64,000 bases of DNA from Rhynchopus sp. YZ270_cl-10 (GCA_964035575.1 OZ037911.1:1116001-1180000); one strand, 5' to 3'. Positions 12,729 to 18,990 are shown, numbered from the stretch's first letter. Made by a program: numbers and translations. Notes: generated from the sequence alone by a model not told the origin.

Positions 12729-12840
12729 AACCAACGATTTCTAAAGCTACAGTTTCTGTACTTCATTGGTATGGAAGCATGAAGATTATATTCTTCACAC
12801 AACTTTGTCAAAACATGGCCAGTTTCGAAAGAGACTGGCC
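12729..12840 (+). ncRNA. SL RNA: Spliced leader RNA gene, copy 3
   Basis: The exon 12729-12768, donor GTATGG and 3' hairpin match copy 1, with T6 at 12841-12846. The spacer after it is a repeat of the sequence that precedes copy 1, marking a block duplication. Confidence 0.95.
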
Positions 12841-13095
12841 TTTTTTACGTTAACATCACCTTGTGCAAACCCAAAAAACACACATGATTCCCATGTTCTT
12901 CGAATATTTTGGTGATTAGGATATGTGTAATGCTCAGATTAAATTGTACGACCACGCAATTGACTCAAATGAGCCCAAATATCCCGTATTCCCAAGATTT
13001 TTGGACTTTCGAGCACATTGGGCATCCTTAGGTATGTTTATAAGCCACTCTACGGCTATGTTAGAAAAAAAACCCACCATAATAATGATACATAT

Positions 13096-13109
13096 GGCAT
13101 GATTCCCAG
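13096..13109 (+). promoter_or_regulatory. Box I of SL RNA gene 4
   Basis: GGCATGATTCCCAG, one change from the copy 1 box, ends 39 nt before the exon start. Confidence 0.75.
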
Positions 13110-13147
13110 AACATGTTGGCACTTAGAACATTGTAGAGAAAAAAGGC

Positions 13148-13258
13148 AACCAACGATTTCTAAAGCTACAGTTTCTGTACTTCATTGGTATGGAAGCATG
13201 AAGATTATTCTTCACACACACTTTGTCAAAACATGGCCAGTTTCGAAAGAGACTGGCC
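13148..13258 (+). ncRNA. SL RNA: Spliced leader RNA gene, copy 4
   Basis: The exon 13148-13187 is unchanged and the donor starts at 13188. The presumed Sm region reads CACTTTGTC here, one base different. The hairpin is followed by T6 at 13259-13264. U6 starts 143 bp downstream on the same strand. Confidence 0.95.
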
Positions 13259-13338
13259 TTTTTTACGTTAACACGATCGTCTTGTGCACAAGAAGCAAAA
13301 AAACCCACAACAACAGCAGAAGTTTAGAACCACATTCA

Positions 13339-13376
13339 GACCCTGACCCAACTCCAACAAGGGGCCCCTGTCTTGT
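13339..13376 (+). promoter_or_regulatory. Box II upstream of U6
   Basis: A 38-nt block starting GACCCTGACCCAACTCC and ending CCTGTCTTGT, about 25 nt before U6. It recurs before SRP RNA and at two other places. A TATA-like GCATATATAC lies between it and the gene. Confidence 0.75.
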
Positions 13377-13400
13377 CAACCACCTTGTGCATATATACTG

Positions 13401-13500
13401 GACCCCAGAAATGGGACATCCGTTAAAATTGGATCGATACAGAGAAGATTAGCATGGTCCCTGCGCAAGGATGACACGCATTAATCGAGAAAGTATCAAC
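13401..13500 (+). ncRNA. U6: U6 spliceosomal RNA
   Basis: U6 forms the catalytic core of the spliceosome. The sequence keeps the ACAGAGA box (13439-13445), AGATTAGC, CTGCGCAAGGATGACACGC with the internal stem, and a final T9 run at 13501-13509 typical of RNA polymerase III termination. CTGCGCAAGGAT can form ten base pairs with the 5' end of the U4 gene in this window, and ATTAGCA pairs with U4 TGCTGGT using two G-U pairs. The 5' hairpin is weaker than in plants or animals, so the start at 13401 is estimated from Box II spacing. Confidence 0.97.
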
Positions 13501-13548
13501 TTTTTTTTTGTCCCCCGGATCACACGTATTTTTTACACTGGTGTCTTC

Positions 13549-13562
13549 TTCATGCTTCCCAG
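13549..13562 (+). promoter_or_regulatory. Orphan Box I between U6 and SL gene 5
   Basis: TTCATGCTTCCCAG matches Box I but no SL or snRNA starts 39-40 nt downstream (about 13601). The following text is SL-array spacer, so a deleted SL unit is the likeliest explanation. Confidence 0.5.
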
Positions 13563-13669
13563 ACCAACACATGTGCAGACATACCCATCACCCACAGGTG
13601 GCAAGTGGCAGGCTGCAGTAACCCATTGAAATATTGGTTTCAAAAAACGACCATATGGTTTATGCTACT

Positions 13670-13683
13670 GGCATGCTTCCCTG
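13670..13683 (+). promoter_or_regulatory. Box I of SL RNA gene 5
   Basis: GGCATGCTTCCCTG ends 39 nt before the exon. The CCCTG ending is the form seen before U1, U2 and U4. Confidence 0.8.
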
Positions 13684-13721
13684 AGCATATACATGTCGAA
13701 AGCTGTGTAGAGAAAAAGAGC

Positions 13722-13833
13722 AACCAACGATTTCTAAAGCTACAGTTTCTGTACTTCATTGGTATGGAAGCATGAAGATTACTCTTCTCACACAACTTTG
13801 TCAAAACATGGCCGGTTTCGAAAGAGACTGGCC
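13722..13833 (+). ncRNA. SL RNA: Spliced leader RNA gene, copy 5
   Basis: The exon 13722-13761 is identical to the others. The 3' hairpin starts GGCCGG instead of GGCCAG, which changes one pair to G-U but keeps the fold. T6 follows at 13834-13839. SRP RNA starts about 150 bp downstream. Confidence 0.95.
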
Positions 13834-13925
13834 TTTTTTACGTTAGCATGATTGTCTTTGTGTGTCTTTGTGCAAAGCAAAAAAAAACACACACAAGAAG
13901 TGAGGATCTTCAAAACCACGTTTTT

Positions 13926-13962
13926 GACCTGACCCACCTCCAACTAGACAACCCTGTCTTGT
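13926..13962 (+). promoter_or_regulatory. Box II upstream of SRP RNA
   Basis: GACCTGACCCACCTCC...CCTGTCTTGT ends 24-25 nt before the RNA start, the same spacing as at U6. Confidence 0.75.
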
Positions 13963-13985
13963 ATTCCGACAATATGGTATCTATT

Positions 13986-14297
13986 GAGCCGGGATGTGTT
14001 GGCTGCATCCTGAAACCCCTAGCTTCTGGGGGGGCAAGCTTCTCCAGAACTGGGCACTCTTTGAGGTGGACCAAAGGCACCTTCAACTTCTGTGTTGATG
14101 TGTTGTCCGTGTTAGTCTACTGTCCTGTTTGCGGCCTTGGTGTAAACCAGGGCAACAATCAGAGTGAAATGGGGTGAACCGGGCCAGGCTGGTCTCACAG
14201 AGCAGCTCATAACTCCTGCAGTGGACAGTTCAAGGATCGCAGCACAGAGCAGAGTGAGGGTGTTTCCAACTCAATGGCTTGAACTGGAGAAGCGTTT
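13986..14297 (+). ncRNA. SRP RNA: Signal recognition particle RNA (7SL)
   Basis: The RNA scaffold of the signal recognition particle. The 5' Alu domain shows two adjacent hairpins, GGATG...TGCATCC with a TGTTG loop and CCCCTAGCTTCTGGGG. Helix 5 can close between GCTTCTCCAG (near 14038) and CTGGAGAAGC (near 14284). The S domain keeps GGGGTGAACCGGGCCAGG...AGAGCAG...TAACTCC (14171-14215) and AAGGATCGCAGC. A T-rich terminator starts at 14295. The helix 8 tip reads CTG-GTCTCA-CAG in place of the usual GNAR tetraloop. Ends are good to a few bases. Confidence 0.93.
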
Positions 14298-14410
14298 CTT
14301 TTTTACATTTTTCCATGTGAACATTGTTTCCACATCACCATACACATGTGTTGTTGATACACCCCACCACGTTGCCCAGACCATTCCTACCCACATTATT
14401 CACCACAAGT

Positions 14411-14424
14411 GGCATGTTTACCAG
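14411..14424 (+). promoter_or_regulatory. Box I of SL RNA gene 6
   Basis: GGCATGTTTACCAG, two changes from copy 1, ends 39 nt before the exon. Confidence 0.7.
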
Positions 14425-14462
14425 CACATGTTGGTGCTTAGAGCAATGTTAAGAAAAAGGGC

Positions 14463-14575
14463 AACCAACGATTTCTAAAGCTACAGTTTCTGTACTTCAT
14501 TGGTATGGAAGCATGAAGATTATATTCTTCTCACACAACTTTGTCAAACATGGCCAGCCTCGAAAGAGACTGGCC
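14463..14575 (+). ncRNA. SL RNA: Spliced leader RNA gene, copy 6
   Basis: The exon 14463-14502 is identical to the others, the donor starts at 14503, the 3' hairpin is the copy 2 form and T6 follows at 14576-14581. This is the last member of the array on the plus strand. Confidence 0.95.
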
Positions 14576-14645
14576 TTTTTTACGTCACCATGAGAAAAAA
14601 CATTCACACATATGATGCATGTACAAAGTGCACAGGTGTGTGTGT

Positions 14646-14683
14646 CACCCTGACCCACCTCCAACAAGACAACCCTGTCTTGT
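14646..14683 (+). promoter_or_regulatory. Box II with no known gene
   Basis: CACCCTGACCCACCTCC...CCTGTCTTGT. ACAAGAC and GTCTTGT within it form a perfect inverted repeat, as in the copy at 17115. By analogy with U6 and SRP RNA, transcription should start near 14707. Confidence 0.65.
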
Positions 14684-14706
14684 TTTCCCATACTCTCCCT
14701 ATGTTT

Positions 14707-14801
14707 GGGTGCTAAGTTAGTGTGCTACTTCGAAACCAAACAACTCGTTCAGCAACAGCTAAAACTTGAAAAGACCTTTCTTATCAGAAAATTCTTTACA
14801 A
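14707..14801 (+). ncRNA. Predicted small RNA downstream of Box II, identity unknown
   Basis: Predicted only from promoter spacing and from a T5 run at about 14801-14805 that could end a polymerase III transcript of some 95 nt. It starts GGGTGCTAAGTTAGTG. I looked for U3, RNase P/MRP and tRNA signatures and found none. It may be noncoding background. Confidence 0.35.
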
Positions 14802-14805
14802 TTTT

Positions 14806-15313
14806 TATGATGTGTCCTGCTGTGGGCCTGATATGGCCCAAGGCGGAACCACTTTCATATGATGTAAATCCCGTACGTTCGTACAGAATATTACCCATGA
14901 TGATTATTCTTACATTAGCGTGTAACACTAATTCTGACTGCGTTCTATTTCACACTTCAAATATTAGAACTGGATGTGGGGCTGCCAGTTTACTGGTGGT
15001 CCCGATCCAGCACACAACGCAAGCACCCTTTTTTATATTACCCCACCCAGTACCCCCCCTGTGTCTGTGTTGTTGCCTAAAAAAGCATCACCTTTTACAG
15101 GCTTCCTTGTGGGGAGTGTTCGGTCAAGTGATAGTGATGAAGAAGGACAGGGGCGAGTTTTCTCGTGAAATGCTTTGAAGCCTCTGACATTGAGAGGCTC
15201 GCTCCGACCTCTGTTTTTAATAACCCTTACCGGTAACCACTGTGTATGTATGGTATGTATGGTATGTATGATATGTTGCCTTTGTGTGTTTGTTTTTGTT
15301 TTGTTAAAAAAGA
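14806..15313. other. Spacer between the predicted RNA and U2
   Basis: No gene recognised. A Box I-like GGCTTCCTTG lies at 15100-15109. Near 15133-15200 there is GTGATGA, a perfect 7-bp hairpin (AGCCTCT/AGAGGCT), CTGA and then T5. This could be a small nucleolar or snRNA-like gene, but the support is weak. A short TATG-rich repeat lies at about 15240-15275. Confidence 0.3.
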
Positions 15314-15501
15314 GGGTATGCCACTCCTGGATGTTGTGCAGCTCCAGGGCAACATGTGTGAACGGACCAGGTTGCCCTGGCGACCCGTCACCCCAATGAG
15401 AAATTGCGTTAATATCATCAGTGCACAAGGCACTGTATCAGATATTAAGCTGATAAGAACAGATAATACACTTGATCTTAGCCAAAAGGCCGAGAAGGTA
15501 T
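15314..15501 (-). ncRNA. U2: U2 spliceosomal RNA
   Basis: U2 pairs with the intron branch site. The minus strand begins ATACCTTCTCGGCCTTTTGG and continues CTAAGATCAAGTG, TATCTGTTCTTATCAG and TTAATATCTGATA, all conserved U2 blocks. The last stem-loop, CCTGG-AGCTGCACAACAT-CCAGG, matches the U2 loop IV form. About 188 nt long, it is followed by TCTTTTTT. Two oddities: the branch-recognition motif is GTATTA rather than GTAGTA, and the expected Sm site reads AATTTCTCA. The start is supported by Box I spacing. Confidence 0.96.
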
Positions 15502-15540
15502 GACTTCTTTTTAGTCCATACCAAATTCGACACCCATGTA

Positions 15541-15554
15541 CAGGGAAGCATGAT
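15541..15554 (-). promoter_or_regulatory. Box I of U2
   Basis: On the minus strand ATCATGCTTCCCTG ends 40 nt before U2. A diverged duplicate of the same area (CACAGGGAAGTGAG) lies at about 15606-15620. Confidence 0.75.
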
Positions 15555-15648
15555 GATGATCAATATTACTAGGAAACAACAAGGCAAACAGATTACACAC
15601 CCATGTCACAGGGAAGTGAGCGAAGGTGATGATCAATCGTAGTAAAAA

Positions 15649-15793
15649 CAAGGCCGCCGAAGCAGCTACACAAATTGCCAATGTGGCAACGCCGAAGCGG
15701 CCCATGGCGGGAATTGGGTAGTTTTCAACCAGCAATCTCTCCACAGCGTCCCTATTTGCTCATTGCTTATGGAATTATCCCGAGCGCAAGAAT
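15649..15793 (-). ncRNA. U4: U4 spliceosomal RNA
   Basis: U4 chaperones U6 in the tri-snRNP. The minus strand starts ATTCTTGCGCTCGGG, complementary to U6 CTGCGCAAGGAT. ATTGCTGGTTGAAAACT, CCCAATTCCCGCC and the Sm site GGCAATTTGTG follow in the order known for U4. The last hairpin is GCTGC-TTCG-GCGGC, and TTTTT comes right after CCTTG. The length of 145 nt equals that of human U4. U4 and U2 are codirectional, about 150 bp apart. Confidence 0.96.
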
Positions 15794-15832
15794 ACCTCCT
15801 TTTCTCCCAGTCGTGTCACAAAGCTATGTCAA

Positions 15833-15846
15833 CAGGGAAGCGTGTT
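15833..15846 (-). promoter_or_regulatory. Box I of U4
   Basis: On the minus strand the box reads AACACGCTTCCCTG and ends 40 nt before U4. Confidence 0.75.
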
Positions 15847-16261
15847 GGGGTGGTAACATAAAGACACCACGTAAAGCTAACACACCAGAACTACCACCAC
15901 CAATGTGCCTCCCTGTAGACATCTGTGCAGCCGATAGGTGGAACAAACAAGGGCAAGACTGTACTCTACACAGGATCTGTTTTTGAGTGCATTCGTGTTG
16001 AAGATTGTTTTCTTCGGCACAAGACCAAAGCTGGATGATGACATAGGTTGGGCATGTGCAGCATGAGCACTTGCGATGATTGTCACATACTTCTTGTATT
16101 GTTTTGTCTCTCCCCTGTATGGCGCAGGGAAGAGTACCAGGCACAGCCCTTCCACTTACAGCTTGTTTTTAAGAAAAACCTCAAAAAAGGCTTCACATTA
16201 CTTTTTTCACCTTCAAGGACATCTTGATCAATCAAGAAGTTACCACACTATCCTCGCTCTC
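15847..16261. other. Spacer between divergent U4 and U5
   Basis: No gene recognised. A minus-strand Box I-like CTTCCCTG lies at 16125-16132; a transcript from it would start near 16085 and run left. Nothing there resembles a known snRNA, and no Sm site is evident. Confidence 0.35.
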
Positions 16262-16275
16262 AACATGCTTCCATG
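16262..16275 (+). promoter_or_regulatory. Box I of U5
   Basis: AACATGCTTCCATG ends about 40 nt before the expected U5 start. Confidence 0.7.
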
Positions 16276-16314
16276 TGTAGCAAAGTGCATACAGCAATAG
16301 AACAAAACAGAGCC

Positions 16315-16430
16315 ATATCACGGTTCTTGCCCATATCGAACTCATCTTTCGCCTTTTACTAAAGATGACCGTGGGTAAGAGCCACTAAGTGAAAGCATAA
16401 TTTTTGAAGGGGCCTTTGTGTCTCATCTGT
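16315..16430 (+). ncRNA. U5: U5 spliceosomal RNA
   Basis: U5 aligns the exons during splicing. The invariant loop 1, CGCCTTTTACTAAAG, is at 16350-16364 inside a stem of GGTTCTTGCCCA pairing with TGGGTAAGAGCC. A canonical Sm site AATTTTTGA is at 16399-16407, followed by a small G-C/G-U hairpin and T5 at 16430. The predicted length of about 116 nt equals that of human U5. The start comes from Box I spacing. Confidence 0.95.
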
Positions 16431-16448
16431 TTTTAAGTCTTGACAACC

Positions 16449-16462
16449 ACTACGCTTCCCTG
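16449..16462 (+). promoter_or_regulatory. Box I of U1
   Basis: ACTACGCTTCCCTG. If it acts at 39 nt, as at the SL genes, U1 starts at 16501. Confidence 0.75.
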
Positions 16463-16500
16463 AAGGTGTTGGAGTTTCGCATGTTGTTAAACTCAGCTAG

Positions 16501-16662
16501 AGGTTACATACCTTACTGGTGTCTGACCTGATCAACAAGGGCGTCGACACACCAGTGGCCCTTGCATTGCACTGCGCAGGGGATACTGGTGGCACTAGCT
16601 TCGGCTGGCTTGCACAGTGAAATTTTTGACAGCGGCGGTGCTGTGCTTTGCACAAACCCGCC
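16501..16662 (+). ncRNA. U1: U1 spliceosomal RNA
   Basis: U1 recognises 5' splice sites. Stem I carries the U1-70K loop form GATCAACAAGG near 16530. Stem II has the ATTGCAC loop at 16566-16572, in the context of the U1A site. A canonical Sm site AATTTTTGA is at 16621-16629, and the last hairpin (GGCGG...CCCGCC) is followed by T5 at 16663. The 5' end reads AGGTTACATACCTTACTGG where most organisms have ATACTTACCTG. The start (16501, or 16508 by alignment to ATAC) is the main uncertainty. Confidence 0.95.
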
Positions 16663-16951
16663 TTTTTAAACAAACAAACAAACCAAAACAAACGTGATCA
16701 CACAAACCATCATGTTACCCAGTAAACCCAGTAAACCCAGCACACTGGTCTAGAGGGATCGACCACTGAGTGGTGACCTGTGAGCACACAGGCACCTGCT
16801 CCGATGCAGTAGTGCAGCGCACTAAGTGCTGTGCTAAGGACTGGCCAAACTTGTTAAACCTGCTGACCCACAAACCGGTTTTCACAACCGAAGCAAAAAC
16901 AAGCTCAGAAATAAAAAGCTCTTCAAAGGTTTTCGAACCTGACTCAGTATT
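16663..16951. other. Spacer between U1 and 5S rRNA
   Basis: No gene recognised. CCCAGTAAA is repeated three times at about 16719-16740. GGTTTTCGAACCTGAC near 16930 looks like a tRNA T-arm, but no tRNA fold surrounds it. Confidence 0.4.
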
Positions 16952-17070
16952 GGATTCGGCCATACTCTGGTGAATACACCTCATCCCGCCTGATTTGAGA
17001 AGTTAAGCACCAGCAGGCCTGGATAGTACTGGCGTGGGTGACCAGCTGGGAAGTCCGGGTGCTTGAATCC
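16952..17070 (+). rRNA. 5S rRNA: 5S ribosomal RNA
   Basis: A 119-nt RNA of the large ribosomal subunit. GGATTCGGCC at the start pairs with GTGCTTGAATCC at the end. Internal promoter elements are visible: AGTTAAGCACCAGC near 16999 (box A) and GGATAGTACTGGCGTGGGTG at 17021-17040 (box C). T5 follows at 17071. Linkage of 5S to SL RNA is known from several euglenozoans. Confidence 0.96.
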
Positions 17071-17114
17071 TTTTTGCTTTTCTTCCGTGTTGGTGTGTGG
17101 TTTTAGGACATCCA

Positions 17115-17152
17115 GACCCTGACCCACCTCCAACAAGACAACCCTGTCTTGT
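17115..17152 (+). promoter_or_regulatory. Box II downstream of 5S, no known gene
   Basis: GACCCTGACCCACCTCC...CCTGTCTTGT, almost identical to the copy at 14646. A transcript is predicted to start near 17177. Confidence 0.65.
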
Positions 17153-17176
17153 ATCCCTGTGTTTGTTGCACTATCC

Positions 17177-17290
17177 AGAGAGCAGAAATGAGGGGAGACT
17201 ACACCACCGACGGTGCTTCAGCCTACAGGAGCATGCTGGAATGTGAATGCTGCATGACAGCATTCACAATTTCACCTTTGGTGAGATGGA
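17177..17290 (+). ncRNA. Predicted structured small RNA downstream of Box II, identity unknown
   Basis: Predicted from Box II spacing. The stretch contains a perfect 10-bp hairpin (17243-17252 with 17258-17267, loop CATGA), then CAATTTCACC and a second small hairpin, CACC-TTT-GGTG. No T4 run follows, so the 3' end is a guess and ordinary polymerase III termination is doubtful. No known RNA family recognised. Confidence 0.35.
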
Positions 17291-17366
17291 GATGAGCGCA
17301 AAGGTGCAAAAATGCACAACAAAAACTGAGGAAGAGGCATCCATACTCCCCAGAAGGGACGCGCGC

Positions 17367-17501
17367 ACCCGTAAACCCGCAAACCCGCAAACCCGCAAAC
17401 CCGCAAACCCGCAAACCCGCAAACCCGCAAACCCGCAAACCCGCAAACCCGCAAACCCGCAAACCCGCAAACCCGCAAACCCGCAAACCCGCAAACCCGC
17501 A
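17367..17501. repeat. Octamer array 1 (AAACCCGC)n
   Basis: About 17 head-to-tail units with one GTAAACCC variant at the left end. The right flank ACTAGAAGAAAGCTCGCTAA recurs after other arrays. Confidence 0.97.
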
Positions 17502-18144
17502 CTAGAAGAAAGCTCGCTAAAATGTGGCAGGATGGTGTGGTTGTGAGGTATATGGCTCCGCCGCGAATTAATGTTGAAAAGATTAGTATCATTCAGCAAA
17601 TGCAGAAATGATGTGCCTATTCATTCATAGAAAACCTGAAATGACACGGAAAAGTCGAAAAAATGAGGGAGGATGTAGTTTTGAGGCACGTTGCTACGCC
17701 GCGAATTATTGATACATGCTGCTGACATGACTGATACAGTAAAAGATTATCAGAAAAGGTCACTGAAATGTAGCAGGATTTACCCACTAAATATTTGGAC
17801 AAAAACTGCTAAATTTAGCAGTTTAGCAGTGTGTTTAAGGAAGGATATTTTGCTCCGCCGCTAATATTGACACATAAGAGACTGTGGTTGTTAAGCTGTT
17901 TGGATCCGCCGCAAAATTACTCACAGGGATAAGAAAGCTCGCCAACATGTAGCAAGCTTGTCTGGTTGTGGTGTGGTTGCTCCGCCGCTATTAATTTTTC
18001 AGGTTTGCATGACTATAAGAAAGTTTGCACAGTTTGCACAATGTTATTTACTATCATCTCCGGGGAAGACTGCTACCAGTGTCAAAATAATGGTACTTGT
18101 GTGCTTGGCTATTTTCCACACATCTTAACGTAAGGAAGGCACGT
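17502..18144. repeat. Decayed dispersed repeat with GCTCCGCCGC motifs; no gene
   Basis: Phrases such as AAGCTCGCTAAAATGTAGC, GGTGTGGTTGTGAGG and GCTCCGCCGCTAATATT recur irregularly here and across 28035-29890. It is probably an old satellite linked to the octamer arrays. Confidence 0.6.
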
Positions 18145-18203
18145 TTATTTTGAGACTTCCCATGTTTGACAAAGTTGTGTGGCAAGCGATAATCGTTGTG
18201 CTT
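18145..18203 (-). pseudogene. SL RNA pseudogene, inverted and internally deleted
   Basis: On the minus strand AACGATT is followed, after a gap, by CACACAACTTTGTCAAACATGG, split here as CACACAACTTTG and TCAAACATGG, the 3' half of the SL gene. The leader end and donor site are missing and the terminal hairpin is decayed. A Box I-like TTTCCCAG lies at 18242-18249 (minus), 39 nt before the expected start. It cannot supply a leader. Confidence 0.7.
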
Positions 18204-18295
18204 CCAATGAACAACGACACTGTTCTAAATACTGACTTGTGCTGGGAAACCTGTCATCAATGTCAAAAATATGGTGGTTTTCTGTTTTCTAAAAT

Positions 18296-18990
18296 CATGT
18301 AAAAACTGATACATGCATTTTAAGTCAAAAATACCCATTTCTCAGTGCAAATTGACCCACCACAGCACGCACAGACTCCAGAGACCCAAAATCAAAAATT
18401 TTTTTTTTTGATTTTTTGTAGGCAAAAATTGCTTGGAAAATTTTTTGGTCAAAAATCCTGGTTTTTGGGGTATCATACATGTGTATGACCAATTTTCAGG
18501 TGGTCAAAAGTGGTGTCTGACCCCCATGTTCAGGTTATGGAAATGTCCTATGAAGCGATTGTCGAAGGAATTTTGTACTTTTGAGCATTGCACATTATGT
18601 ACTGACCAAAAAACCCACCTAAAACCCCCAAAACACCAAAAATCATGTAAAAACTGATACATGCATTTTAGGTCAAAAATACCCATTTCTCAGCGCAAAT
18701 TGACCCCATCACAGCACACACAGACTCCGGAGACCCAAAATCAAAAATTTTTTTTTTCGATTTTTTGTAGGCAAAAATTGCTGGGAAAAATTTTTTGGTC
18801 AAAATCCTGGTTTTTGGGGTCTCACACATGTGTATTACCAAGGTGGTCAAAAGTTGAGTCTGACCCCCATGTCCAGGTTATGGAAATGTCCTATGAAGCG
18901 ATTGTCGAAGGAATTTTGTACTTTTGAGCATCAGAAATTAGGTACTGACCAAAAAACCCACCTAAAACCCGCGAATATTTGTTTGAACAT
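18296..18990. repeat. ~350-bp tandem repeat, block 1 (two units)
   Basis: Units start at about 18296 and 18647 with GTAAAAACTGATACATGCAT and contain CTCATACATGTGTATGACCA and ATGGAAATGTCCTATGAAGC. Open frames in them are short and not conserved as proteins. Confidence 0.9.

Larger units (their letters stand above)
11410..14600 (+). repeat. SL RNA gene array, ~430-bp units
   Basis: SL genes begin at 11857, 12295, 12729, 13148, 13722 and 14463. The first four are 419-438 bp apart; the last two gaps are longer because U6 and SRP RNA sit in them. Flanking text 11410-11590 recurs at 12898-13072, showing that a block larger than one unit was also duplicated. Spacers share only parts of their sequence. 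Confidence 0.9.

Noticed and set aside
14707-15200. U3 snoRNA or RNase P RNA
   Set aside because: No GATCATTTCT-type box A, no RNase P conserved regions; only scattered C/D-like motifs.
16905-16945. tRNA-like T-arm and AGCTCAG near 5S
   Set aside because: Spacing is too short for a tRNA and no acceptor or anticodon stem forms.
11857-17070. Dinoflagellate, chromerid or trypanosomatid origin
   Set aside because: The leader is not the dinoflagellate type, its 5' half differs from the trypanosomatid AACTAACGC form, and U1, U2 and U4 are of full eukaryotic length.
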